In this document: positions 25,569-34,421 of the stretch, piece by piece
Layout: every line of letters starts with the position of its first letter
How positions within the stretch are numbered: the stretch's first letter is position 1
Assembly: GCA_965221035.1 (NCBI GenBank)
Contig: OZ244860.1
Coordinates: 1,612,001-1,676,000, forward strand
DNA from: UBA6522 sp965221035
Lineage (GTDB): Bacteria; Pseudomonadota; Gammaproteobacteria; Steroidobacterales; Rariloculaceae
Length of the DNA: 64,000 nucleotides
Direction of reading: 5' to 3'
Position numbers and translations under genes: made by a program
The notes under the pieces: model-generated
What the model saw: the letters and a program-made list of their open reading frames with translations, nothing else
Told to the model about the DNA's origin: nothing
Databases searched by the model: none

Positions 25569-28118
25569 TCAAAAGTCGAGACTGAACCTGAGCCCGGCCT
25601 CTCTCGGATAGGCAAGCGCAACATTCAGGCCGGTATTGTTGGTTGGGCCGATGTTGCCGGTGAAGTTGGCCACTTCCTTGCGGTCCGGTTCGTACTGGGC
25701 TCCGAGCGGCGTTCTGTCGTCCGTCAGGTTCACTACATAGAATTCGAGCCTGAGGTTTCCGGGATTGACGCCCGCACGGAAGTTCCACTTGGTGGACGCA
25801 GGCAACCAGCCGGCCTCGAACCAGTCCATGTATTGCTCGCCTTCGTGGCGCATGTCGAGCCGCGCGAACCAGTCCCACCCATTCGGCAACTGATCGGCGT
25901 AATTTGCCGCAAGGCCATACTGAATGTCCGGAATAAAGGGGAATTCGTTGCCGCTGATGTCGGTGCACGCCAAGGTGCCGCCGCTGGCCAGCACCAGATC
26001 CTTGAGCTGCAGGCCGAAATTCTCTCCGATGGGGGCGCAGCCCGTACCGAAGCTGGTGTTGAGTTGGGTGAAATGGCCGCTGACCCGCCAGTTGTCGCCC
26101 AGCAGGTAGGTGCCTTCCAGCTCGAGGCCATTGGACCTGACGTCGGCGATGTTCACCGCCCCCCTGACCCGGACAGACGTATCCGACAAGTTCATCAGCA
26201 AGCCGTTGCCGGTCGCCGCCCCGACGGCTTCCAGAGCGGCCAGAACGTTGTTGGAGTCGGCGCCCGCGGGGAAGAAGAACAGGTTGCCCACCTCCGCATA
26301 ACCGTCGGTTTCAATTCTGAACAGCGCGGCATTCAGATTCAGACGACCGTCCAGGAAAGTGCCCTTGAGTCCAATTTCGTAGTTGGTAAGCACTTCCTCA
26401 TCCACCGCAAGGACATCGTCAAGGAAGGGCACTTGGGAAGAATACGTGACTCCGTCCACTACCAGCCCCTCGAACGCGGCGGCAATCGCGCGCTGCTGGG
26501 TACCGACCGCCTGGACGTTGATGGTGGCCGGCTGCACGCCCTCGGCGAATTGGGCGTACAGGTTCAGCGTCTCGCTGACCGCATAGTTGAGAGCCAATCG
26601 GGGCAGGAAGGAGTCGGAAATCGACTCGGGCACATTGTCGTCGTCGGGGTTGGGGTCGTTGGCGACAATGGCGTCTTCCTGCTGACGCCCTTCGAGCGAG
26701 ACGGTCAACTCGTCGGTCAGATCGTAGAAAAGGCCCGCGAAGACCCCCGAATAACTCACATCCGTGGTCGAGATTCCGGGTGCCGAACCCACGCCGTCGA
26801 TGGTTGCCGAGGGGTGGATGAAGTAGCTCTCTCCATACTGGTAATAGTCGTACTGCGAATAGCCCACGGTGTAGCGCAAGCGTTGATCATCCGGAGAGTT
26901 CCAGACCACCTCGACGTATTGTTCATCAATGGCGGTCTCGCCCCCCATGTTGACGACGGACATGGCATTGATGGCTTCGTCGGTGTTGTCCTGATCGTCG
27001 TGATCGAAGACAAAATCATCGGAGTCGAATGCCCTGAAAGTCAATGTGTGGCCATTCTCGAGGCCGAGGCTCGCGTCGAAGGAAAGACGGTTGCGTTCCA
27101 GTTCCCAACCCGGATCGCGTATGCAGTTCTGATCCGGCAGACCTTCGTTGTAGCAGAAATTTCGGCGCAGCGGAGCGTCCTCAACGTAGTCGAGCTCGCC
27201 GAAGTACAGCGGGGCCCTGCCCGGAGTGGGCGAAAGGACGATATTGGGATCGTTGGCCGGATCGAGGTTGTAGTCCGGCGCCGGACCGTCATCCAGTTCG
27301 GTATGGGTGGCGCGCAGGGTCATCCTGAGATTGTCCGTCGGCTCGAACAGCAGGGCGGCACTGTAATACGTGGTATCGCGGTTGCCCATCTGGTAACCGT
27401 CGGTGGACAGCACACCACCCGGGCCGTCATAGGCGTCTTTCGATGCCGATACATGGAGTCCTACGGCATCTTCCACGATGGGCGTGGAGTACCAGCCACT
27501 CAACAGGGATCGGCCATCCTGTCCCAATTGGCCGTTGATCGCGCCTGACCGCCCGTCCAGCGAAGGCTGGCGCAGAATGTAGTTGAGCGCGCCGGCGAAT
27601 ACCGACCGGCCGAACACGGCGCTCTGCGGCCCGCGATAAATTTCTACACCCGCCACGTCCACGAACTGGACCGAGGCCTGCGGACCGGCGACAGGCATCG
27701 AGTCGACAAAGGTCGAGACTCTGGCCGAGCCTCCGCCCACGAAATTCTTGATGCCCCGAACCCCCGGATAGGCTTGGGAACGATTGCCGTCCCTTTCGTT
27801 GTAGACCATGCCCGCCGTGTTGTCGAGCACGTCGCCCATCTCGTCGATTCCGCTTTCCTGAAGGGCGGCTTCAGTGAAAGCCGATATCGCCACCGGCACA
27901 TCAATCAACGATTCCTCCCGTTTGCGCGCCGTGACTACGACCTCCTCCAGCACACGCGCCCCGCCTCCGGCGCCTTGGTCCGCGCCTTCCTGCGCCGCCG
28001 CGGGCAGTGAGCCGCCCACCGCAACAAAGAAGCCGGCCATGGCGGCCAACACCCAGACACGATCGACGACCGGGCCATCGCACAGCGAACCCGGACGATA
28101 GTCTTTTGAAGTCCTCAT
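25569..28118 (-). CDS. TonB-dependent outer-membrane receptor
   Basis: 849 residues from ATG 28118, with GGAGGAAGG just upstream. Signal peptide ends LPAAAQ, TonB-box-like LEEVVVTARKREES, plug with FVGGGSARVSTFVDSMP and GPQSAVFGRSVFAGALNYI, then a barrel ending AGLRFSLDF. The plug type (RKREESLIDVPVAI) is that of a very large group of proteobacterial receptors for unknown, often plant- or algae-derived or steroid-like, substrates. It lies upstream of two HHS genes on the same strand (196-base gap), suggesting a functional link that the sequence alone does not prove. Confidence 0.93.
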   Translation of the reverse strand: MRTSKDYRPGSLCDGPVVDRVWVLAAMAGFFVAVGGSLPAAAQEGADQGAGGGARVLEEVVVTARKREESLIDVPVAISAFTEAALQESGIDEMGDVLDNTAGMVYNERDGNRSQAYPGVRGIKNFVGGGSARVSTFVDSMPVAGPQASVQFVDVAGVEIYRGPQSAVFGRSVFAGALNYILRQPSLDGRSGAINGQLGQDGRSLLSGWYSTPIVEDAVGLHVSASKDAYDGPGGVLSTDGYQMGNRDTTYYSAALLFEPTDNLRMTLRATHTELDDGPAPDYNLDPANDPNIVLSPTPGRAPLYFGELDYVEDAPLRRNFCYNEGLPDQNCIRDPGWELERNRLSFDASLGLENGHTLTFRAFDSDDFVFDHDDQDNTDEAINAMSVVNMGGETAIDEQYVEVVWNSPDDQRLRYTVGYSQYDYYQYGESYFIHPSATIDGVGSAPGISTTDVSYSGVFAGLFYDLTDELTVSLEGRQQEDAIVANDPNPDDDNVPESISDSFLPRLALNYAVSETLNLYAQFAEGVQPATINVQAVGTQQRAIAAAFEGLVVDGVTYSSQVPFLDDVLAVDEEVLTNYEIGLKGTFLDGRLNLNAALFRIETDGYAEVGNLFFFPAGADSNNVLAALEAVGAATGNGLLMNLSDTSVRVRGAVNIADVRSNGLELEGTYLLGDNWRVSGHFTQLNTSFGTGCAPIGENFGLQLKDLVLASGGTLACTDISGNEFPFIPDIQYGLAANYADQLPNGWDWFARLDMRHEGEQYMDWFEAGWLPASTKWNFRAGVNPGNLRLEFYVVNLTDDRTPLGAQYEPDRKEVANFTGNIGPTNNTGLNVALAYPREAGLRFSLDF

Positions 28119-28523
28119 GGCACCTTCCTCCATTGCTCGCCTTGACGCTTGGTGTTCGTGTTCCCCAAGCTGGATGACCCAATTCGCGGACCCTTGGACT
28201 TAGTGTCGCAAAAGCACGCCAATTCCCCAATTTAAGCCAAAAGTGTGCAGAAAATATGGAGGCCTGACCGCGGGAACATCCCTGCTTCCTTTTTGGTGCG
28301 GAAAGCTGCGGTCGCCCGAATGGACCTGCCGGTCCGGTCCATTACCCGGTCCAGGTCGAGGCGATCGGCTTGCCTCGCGTGACATATCCCGAATTCGGAC
28401 GAGTGAACAGATTCTTGTATTACACTCGCCGCGGAAGATGAGAAATCTGAAGGCACTGGTACGGCTGCCATGCGCCGTACCGGCCCGCTGCGCCAATGGC
28501 CGCGAGCGCGAGAGAAAAAACCC
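28119..28523. other. Intergenic region between divergent receptor and cytochrome genes
   Basis: 405 bases with no credible gene. It should hold both promoters. A small perfect hairpin GGACC-TGCC-GGTCC lies at 28322-28335. No clear consensus promoter was found. Confidence 0.5.
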
Positions 28524-29120
28524 ATGCTGCACAATACCGAAACAAGTTACGGCAGCGTCGCCAAGTGGCTGCACTGGGTGATCGCGCTCTGGATGCTGGT
28601 CGCGTACTTGCTGATGGTCTACCTGAACTGGATCCACGGACATGATGGACCGTTGCGCAACGAGATCCTTCTCGTCCACAAGGCATGGGGCTTTACGATC
28701 CTGCTGCCCGTGGCAGCGCGCGTCGTCTGGCGCTTCACGAATGTCGTCCCGAAACTTCCCGACGACATGCCGATGTGGCAACGCAAGCTATCCCACATCA
28801 GCCACTTCCTGCTGTACTTCTTCCTGATTTCGATGCCGGTTTCCGGTTACCTGGGCAATACGGGGGGCGTGAGCTACGGCGCCTTTCACATCACGCCGTT
28901 CCAGGATACAGCCGTCGCGGGCTGGATTTTCGAAACGTTCAACCTCACGCCGGATCGATGGGATGACCCGTTCGACGCATTCCACTACCGCATTGCCGGC
29001 CCCTTCATCGTCTGGGTACTCGTGCTCATGCACGCCGGTGCCGCCATCTACCACCACACGGTGCAGAAAGACGACGTGCTGCGTCGCATGTTGCCTGAAA
29101 GGCCCGGAAGGACGCGGTAA
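28524..29120 (+). CDS. Cytochrome b561-type di-haem membrane protein
   Basis: 198 residues from ATG 28524; upstream codons of the frame read as non-coding. Four transmembrane helices. Candidate haem-ligand histidines are in VAKWLHWVIA, LLVHKAWGF, LSHISHFLLY and LMHAGAAIYHH, the standard pattern of bacterial YodB/CybB-like b561 proteins. These oxidise quinol or move electrons, for example from superoxide, at the inner membrane. Divergent from the TonB receptor gene and convergent with the hydrolase at 29153. Confidence 0.93.
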   Translation: MLHNTETSYGSVAKWLHWVIALWMLVAYLLMVYLNWIHGHDGPLRNEILLVHKAWGFTILLPVAARVVWRFTNVVPKLPDDMPMWQRKLSHISHFLLYFFLISMPVSGYLGNTGGVSYGAFHITPFQDTAVAGWIFETFNLTPDRWDDPFDAFHYRIAGPFIVWVLVLMHAGAAIYHHTVQKDDVLRRMLPERPGRTR

Positions 29121-29152
29121 CGCGGGACCCGGTTAGTACGAAAGACCGGGCC

Positions 29153-30019
29153 CTATTCGGCGGTCAGTTGCTCATAGACGCCCTGGACGTTGAGCGCCCG
29201 CCAGGCACCGTACTGCGCCCAGCCGCTGTAGTCCTCCATGAGCACCGCCGCCTGGGTTTCCTCGAGGCTCATGCCGGCATCCACGGCTTCGGTAACAGCG
29301 GCCAGGAGTTCCTCCAGGTAGCGGGTCGTATCGTCGACGTCGGCCTTGGTGCCCACCGGACCGTGACCCGGAGCCATGATGTCGTAGTCCACCGTGGACT
29401 GGAGGTGGCGGTTGGCCTCGATCCAGGACGTGATCGGCCCCCATCCGGACATGGTCTGGAACGGCACGCGCCGGACATTGACGAAGTCCACCGCAAACAC
29501 GGCCCGTTCGTCCGGGAAGTGGATGATGGATGAGTCGTTGCTATGGCTCGGCAGCGCATGGATCATCTCCACGGTCTTGCCGCCTAGAGTCACACTGGTG
29601 GTATCCGCGTAGGTGCGGTCCGGGGCGCGAACATCCGCGAAGACGTCGTTGCCCTCCTCTGCCGCGAGGTTGACCGAGGTGTTCTCGTGGCCGATGAATT
29701 CGGCGGTGTCCTCGAAGACGGCACCGCCGGAGGCATGGTCGTCGTGGTAGTGGCTGTACAGCACGTAGCGCACGGGGACGCCGAAGCGCTCGTCCAGCTC
29801 GGCCTTGAGCCAGGCCGCGAAATCAGTGCCGATGGGATCGGTGAGGATGATCCCCTCATCGGTCACCAGGAACACGTTGTGATGAGCGTTGTTGGTAGCC
29901 CGATAGAGATCTCCCGTGATGTTGACGATCTCCCGAGTGGGTTCTTCCTGCGCCATGGACAATGGCCCTGACGCCAGCGCCAGAGCTCCAATGAAAACTG
30001 CGGATGGTTTGAATTTCAC
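29153..30019 (-). CDS. Secreted metallo-beta-lactamase-fold hydrolase
   Basis: 288 residues from GTG 30019, chosen for AGGAGGAGA upstream; the longer open frame to 30268 lacks a signal. Signal ends PLSMAQ. Zinc motif YSHYHDDHASGG, then HSNDSSIIHF, VDFVN and a final His in APGHGP. It is complete, with a helical C-terminal region (SLEETQAAVLMEDY). Related to the QuiP/SoxH-like periplasmic hydrolases and class B3-like enzymes; substrate unknown. Confidence 0.9.
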   Translation of the reverse strand: MKFKPSAVFIGALALASGPLSMAQEEPTREIVNITGDLYRATNNAHHNVFLVTDEGIILTDPIGTDFAAWLKAELDERFGVPVRYVLYSHYHDDHASGGAVFEDTAEFIGHENTSVNLAAEEGNDVFADVRAPDRTYADTTSVTLGGKTVEMIHALPSHSNDSSIIHFPDERAVFAVDFVNVRRVPFQTMSGWGPITSWIEANRHLQSTVDYDIMAPGHGPVGTKADVDDTTRYLEELLAAVTEAVDAGMSLEETQAAVLMEDYSGWAQYGAWRALNVQGVYEQLTAE

Positions 30020-30180
30020 GCCGTCTCCTCCTGTTTCCGAACCTGTTGTCTTGCGGGTGATTGGCCACTGAGTGTACCGCGTAGCCGTCCGCGCCAACAC
30101 CCGAATCCTCCGTCCGGATCCTTCGTCCGGGCTCCACGCCACCGTCGGCAAATACGGGATGCCCCGCGCCATCTCGACCA

Positions 30181-30218
30181 GTGACCCGCTGTGACATTGC
30201 GGTGACAATTCGCGTGAC
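30181..30218 (+). repeat. Four spaced GTGAC repeats upstream of hemA
   Basis: GTGAC occurs at 30181, 30191, 30202 and 30214, spaced 10, 11 and 12 bases, on one face of the helix, just before the hemA start. Such phased direct repeats are typical of OmpR-family binding sites. A weak promoter overlaps them. Confidence 0.45.
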
Positions 30219-30233
30219 CGGATCAATACCCTT

Positions 30234-31679
30234 GTGCGCGTGCTGGAAGAACTCGGAATTGTCGGCATTACCTGGCACCAGGACGACAGCGAAACGTTGG
30301 CGCGCTTTGCGCTGCCGCCGGAGAATCGCGATCAACGCCTGCGGGAATTCGCGGCGGGAGTCGGCTTGGCCGAGCTGGCCTATCTGAATACCTGCAACCG
30401 GGTCGAACTGATATTCGCGCAGGCGGCCGATGCCGATGCGAGCACCGGCTACCGGCACGACATTCGACCGCAGGCGTACGAGCTCCTCACGGGCCGGTCG
30501 CCGGCGCCGGGCGAGGCGGAACGCACCCTGAGGGCTTGGCGGGGCGAGGGCGCCTGCGAACACCTGTTTCTGGTTGCCGCCGGGCTGGATTCCGCGGCGG
30601 TGGGCGAAGTGGAGATCGTCGGGCAAGTTCGCGACTGCCGCGAAAATGCGACCGGGCTGGGCTTGAGCGGACCCCGGCTGGACATGCTCTTCGACGAGGC
30701 CCTCGGCATCGCCGCGCAGGTACGGGATGCGACCCGCCTGGGCCGGGGGCATGTGTCGCTGGCCGAGGTGGCCGTGGCCCGCCTCCGCGAACGGCTCAAG
30801 AGAACGCCCGGAGCGGTGGCGCTTGTGGGCGTCTCTGCCATGACCGAACGCACCGCGCGATCACTGGCCGACTCGGGCACGCCGCTGATATTCGTCAACC
30901 GCACGCCCGCCAAGGCGGAGGCCGCGGCGGAGCCCTTTGCCGCCTCGGCCGTACCACTGGCCGACTTCCTGCGGGATCCGCCGGCCGTGGAAGCCGTACT
31001 CAGCTCCGCCGGTGCCCCGGACCCGCTTCTGAAGGAACCGGCGCTGGAACGTATCGCGGCAAGGACGCCCTCCGGTCAGGCGCCGCTACTGATCGACATG
31101 GCCGTGCCAAACAATATTGACAGCGGCGCCTGCCTGAAGCTTGGGCTACCGCACATAGGCATGGACGAGATCATCCGCGAAGCACAGGCCAACCGGGAGG
31201 CGAGACTGGTCGAGGCTGCCCAGGCGCGCGAACTGGTGGACGAGGCGTTGCCGCGGCTTCGTGACCGCCTTGCCGATCGCATCTACGGACCGCTTTTCGG
31301 CGCGTTGCAAAACCGCTACCGCCACACCGCACGGGAAGGCGTAAGGCGATTGCTCAGGAAGAACCTGAAAGGACTTGGAGACGCCGAACGGGAGGCTATC
31401 GAGACCTGGGCGGAAGTCCTGGCCCGACGCTTCGCCCATATCCCGACGCTCGGGCTGAAAGGACTGCTGCATCATGGGCCGGACGGCTCCCTGGATGCGT
31501 TTATCGAGGGTCTGGAAGGGGAGTTTGCCGAGGAATTGCGCCGGGCGCTGGATGGTGTCCCGCCTCAAATCGAACTCGGCGACGCACCGTGCGGTGACTC
31601 TGTCAACCAGGCTCCCGGACACACGGCGACCGTTGCAAGAGAGCCATCCGGCGCAGCCGATCGGAGAGCGGCCGGATGA
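30234..31679 (+). CDS. hemA: Glutamyl-tRNA reductase
   Basis: 481 residues, GTG start. Catalytic Cys54 in YLNTCNRVEL, His15 in VGITWHQDD matching the family's GLNHKTAP, then a Rossmann region and a helical dimerisation domain. First enzyme of the C5 route, reducing glutamyl-tRNA to glutamate-1-semialdehyde. It is divergent from textbook HemA: the NADPH loop is VGVSAMTERTA instead of a GAGEM-type motif, and the family's EPQILGQ reads EVEIVGQ. A start a few codons later is possible. It heads an unbroken overlapping gene chain to hemQ. Confidence 0.9.
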   Translation: MRVLEELGIVGITWHQDDSETLARFALPPENRDQRLREFAAGVGLAELAYLNTCNRVELIFAQAADADASTGYRHDIRPQAYELLTGRSPAPGEAERTLRAWRGEGACEHLFLVAAGLDSAAVGEVEIVGQVRDCRENATGLGLSGPRLDMLFDEALGIAAQVRDATRLGRGHVSLAEVAVARLRERLKRTPGAVALVGVSAMTERTARSLADSGTPLIFVNRTPAKAEAAAEPFAASAVPLADFLRDPPAVEAVLSSAGAPDPLLKEPALERIAARTPSGQAPLLIDMAVPNNIDSGACLKLGLPHIGMDEIIREAQANREARLVEAAQARELVDEALPRLRDRLADRIYGPLFGALQNRYRHTAREGVRRLLRKNLKGLGDAEREAIETWAEVLARRFAHIPTLGLKGLLHHGPDGSLDAFIEGLEGEFAEELRRALDGVPPQIELGDAPCGDSVNQAPGHTATVAREPSGAADRRAAG

Positions 31680-32659
31680 AGCTGCGGATTGGAACCCGCG
31701 GCTCCCATCTGGCGCGCACCCAGGCGACCGGCGTCGCCGACGCGCTTGCCGAACTCGGTCACGAACCCGGGCTGAAGATCATCCGGACGGCCGGCGATCG
31801 CTCCGCGGCCACCTCGTTCGGATCCATCGGGCCACAGGGCGTCTTTGTCCGCGAAATCGAGCAGTCGCTCCTGGCCGACGAGGTGGACTTGGCCATTCAT
31901 TCCTACAAGGACCTGCCCACGCAGTCGCCGGAGGAACTGACCGTTGGCGCCGTGCCGGCACGTCTCGACCCGGCGGACGTACTGGTGATGACGCGGGACG
32001 CAAGGGCCCACGCCGGGGAAGCGCTGCCGATCATCCGCGGCGGCCGGGTCGGGACGGCCTCGGCGCGGCGCCAGGCCTGGATCAAGCACCTGCGTCCGGA
32101 CCTCGCGGTGGTGCCCATTCGCGGCAACGTGCCCACCCGCATCGGCCGCCTGAGGGAGGATCTGGATGGCGTCGTGCTGGCCGCCGCGGGGCTGCAGCGG
32201 CTGCGAGGCAGCAAGCTTGCCGGTGTCGCCGATCCCGTCGGGGACGAGTTCGTCGTTCACCGGCTGCCGCCTCAGACCTTCGTCCCCGCACCGGCGCAGG
32301 GAGCCCTGGCGATCCAGTGCCGACGCGCCGATGACGGTATTCGCAAGGTGCTTGCGACGCTGGATCACCCGGCCACGCGCCAGGCCGTTCGGGCCGAGCG
32401 TGCGCTGCTGACCCGGTTCGAAGGCGGTTGCGACCTGGCCTTCGGCGCCTGGTGCTCGCGCCCGGAACCGCGACCCGGGGCGGCCGGAAACGGCGCCGTG
32501 TCCGGTGAAGGCGAACCAGGATCGTCACCAGACTCGATGAGGATGGTCGCCTGGCTCGAGCGCGGCGGCGCGCTGCACACGGCGGACAAGTACACTTCAA
32601 GTCCCGAAACGCTGGTGGACGCCGCGTGGGGCGAACTGGAGAGGCGGTGGGTGGAATGA
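31676..32659 (+). CDS. hemC: Porphobilinogen deaminase (hydroxymethylbilane synthase)
   Basis: 327 residues, ATG overlapping the hemA stop by four bases. Motifs: IGTRGSHLARTQA, the catalytic Asp in HSYKDLPT, RIGTASARRQA-type VGTASARRQAW, and the dipyrromethane-cofactor Cys in FEGGCDLAFGAWC. It joins four porphobilinogens into hydroxymethylbilane. The C-terminal domain has a linker-like Pro/Gly/Ser insertion (GEGEPGSSPDS) after the cofactor Cys. Confidence 0.96.
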   Translation: MKLRIGTRGSHLARTQATGVADALAELGHEPGLKIIRTAGDRSAATSFGSIGPQGVFVREIEQSLLADEVDLAIHSYKDLPTQSPEELTVGAVPARLDPADVLVMTRDARAHAGEALPIIRGGRVGTASARRQAWIKHLRPDLAVVPIRGNVPTRIGRLREDLDGVVLAAAGLQRLRGSKLAGVADPVGDEFVVHRLPPQTFVPAPAQGALAIQCRRADDGIRKVLATLDHPATRQAVRAERALLTRFEGGCDLAFGAWCSRPEPRPGAAGNGAVSGEGEPGSSPDSMRMVAWLERGGALHTADKYTSSPETLVDAAWGELERRWVE

Positions 32660-33420
32660 CCGGCCAAAGGGTCCTGATCACCAGAGCGGCTGACGATTGC
32701 GCCGCCTGGGCGTCGCGGCTGGCGGAAGCCGGCGCGGTGCCGCTGATGCTGCCCTGCATCGAGTGCCATCCCATTCGCGAACCGGATGTCGGCGCGCGAG
32801 TGTCCGACGCGCTGCCGAAGGCCGATTGGCTCGTATTGACATCCCGACGCGGAGCCGAGTCATTGCAACAAATCATCGCCGCCGTGGACTGGAGTCCATC
32901 CGACCGGCGTGCCATGGCGGGCGTGCGCATCGCCGCCGTGGGGCCTGCGACCGCCGCCGCCGCGGCCTCGCTGCCAGGTCGCGTCGAGCTGGTGGCACCG
33001 AATGGTACGGCGAAGTCGCTCGCCGAGGCGCTGGCCTCCCGTCCAAACGACCAGGATTCCCGCGCGTCGCCACGTGCCAGGCCCAGATACCTGATCGCCG
33101 TCGCGGAAAATGCGGGAAGCGTGCTTGAGGAAACCTTGCGACACGCTGGCGGCGAATGTGAACGGATCAACGTCTACCGCACCACGCCTGCCGCTCCGCA
33201 AAACTCAAAGCGCGCGCTCTCGGAGCTGGGTGCGGATACAATCCTCCTGGCGAGTCCCTCGGCGGTGGCGGGTTTTGTGAATCGGCTTGAAATCGACGCG
33301 CCCGTGGACATTCTTTCGATCGGTCCCTCCACCACAATGGCGGCCCGCGCCGCCGGATTGGCGGTGACGGCGGAGGCGGCGAGGCCCAGCCTGGAGGGAC
33401 TGATGGAGGCCATGCAATGA
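32656..33420 (+). CDS. hemD: Uroporphyrinogen-III synthase
   Basis: 254 residues from ATG 32656 (ATGA overlap with hemC). Low-identity family recognised by GQRVLITRAADD at the start, DWLVLTSRRGAE, IAAVGPATA, and near the end ILLASPSAVAGF and ILSIGPSTTMAA. It inverts ring D and closes hydroxymethylbilane. Position directly after hemC supports the call. Confidence 0.9.
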   Translation: MTGQRVLITRAADDCAAWASRLAEAGAVPLMLPCIECHPIREPDVGARVSDALPKADWLVLTSRRGAESLQQIIAAVDWSPSDRRAMAGVRIAAVGPATAAAAASLPGRVELVAPNGTAKSLAEALASRPNDQDSRASPRARPRYLIAVAENAGSVLEETLRHAGGECERINVYRTTPAAPQNSKRALSELGADTILLASPSAVAGFVNRLEIDAPVDILSIGPSTTMAARAAGLAVTAEAARPSLEGLMEAMQ

Positions 33421-34421
33421 GCGAAATGATCGTGGCCGTGCCCGGGCGGGAGCGCCCCCGCCGCCTGCGCCGCAACCAGGCCATCCGCGATCTCGCGGCG
33501 GAATCCGGCCTCGCCGCGCCGCAGTTCATCGTGCCCCACTTCGTACTGGCCGCGCGCAAGGCCGAGCGGCCGATCCCTTCCATGCCCGGCATTGCGGAAC
33601 TGGGCCTGGACAACCTCCTCGGCCGGGTCGCCGCCGACCTGGATCTGGGCATCCGCTCGGTGCTCCTGTTCGGCCACCCCGATCACGACGGGCACAAGAG
33701 CCCCGATGGCAAGGCCGCCTGGGCAAGCGACGGTGCCGTTCAACGCGCGGTTCGCCGCCTCAAGGCGGAATTCGGGGACGATCTGGTGGTCATGACGGAT
33801 GTCTGCCTGTGCGCCTACACCGATCACGGCCACTGCGGCATCGTCGACGATGGGGAAGTGGTCAACGACGCGTCCCTGGTCCCGCTGGTTCGTACGGCCC
33901 TGAGTCACGCGGAGGCCGGCGCCGACGTGGTGGCGCCCTCCGACATGATGGACGGGCGCGTTGCCGCCATCCGGGACGCGCTCGACGAAGCCGGACACCA
34001 GCAAGTCATCCTGCTCGCCTATGCGGTCAAGTACGCGTCCGGCTATTACGGACCTTTTCGCGACGCGGCGGACTCCGCACCGTCCTTCGGGGACCGGCGC
34101 AGCTACCAGATGGATCCCCGCAATGTCCGCGAGGCGGAGCGCGAGGCGGCCCTTGACGAGCGCGAGGGCGCGGACATGCTGATGGTCAAGCCGGCGTTGG
34201 CCTACCTCGACGTGATCCGTGCCGTGCGCCGCGCCAGCAACCTGCCGCTGGCCGCGTACAACGTGTCCGGTGAATACGCCGCGGTCAAGGCGGCGGCGGC
34301 CAGGGGCTGGCTCGACGAGGCGCAGGTCGTTCGGGAAAACCTTATGGCGATGCGTCGCGCCGGAGCCGACCTTCTCATCACCTACCACGCCCGCGACGCC
34401 ATCGAAGGCGGCTGGCTGTGA
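33417..34421 (+). CDS. hemB: Delta-aminolevulinic acid dehydratase (porphobilinogen synthase)
   Basis: 334 residues. Zn-type active site DVCLCAYTDHGHCG with three Cys. Schiff-base lysines in YAVKYASGYYGPF and LMVKPALAYLD, and RRSYQMDP. It condenses two aminolevulinate molecules to porphobilinogen. ATGA overlap with hemD. Confidence 0.97.
   Translation: MSEMIVAVPGRERPRRLRRNQAIRDLAAESGLAAPQFIVPHFVLAARKAERPIPSMPGIAELGLDNLLGRVAADLDLGIRSVLLFGHPDHDGHKSPDGKAAWASDGAVQRAVRRLKAEFGDDLVVMTDVCLCAYTDHGHCGIVDDGEVVNDASLVPLVRTALSHAEAGADVVAPSDMMDGRVAAIRDALDEAGHQQVILLAYAVKYASGYYGPFRDAADSAPSFGDRRSYQMDPRNVREAEREAALDEREGADMLMVKPALAYLDVIRAVRRASNLPLAAYNVSGEYAAVKAAAARGWLDEAQVVRENLMAMRRAGADLLITYHARDAIEGGWL

Noticed and set aside
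25176..27548. Plus-strand open frame (790 codons) opposite the TonB receptor
   Set aside because: Shadow of the receptor gene; composition mirrors its codon pattern and there is no recognisable domain.
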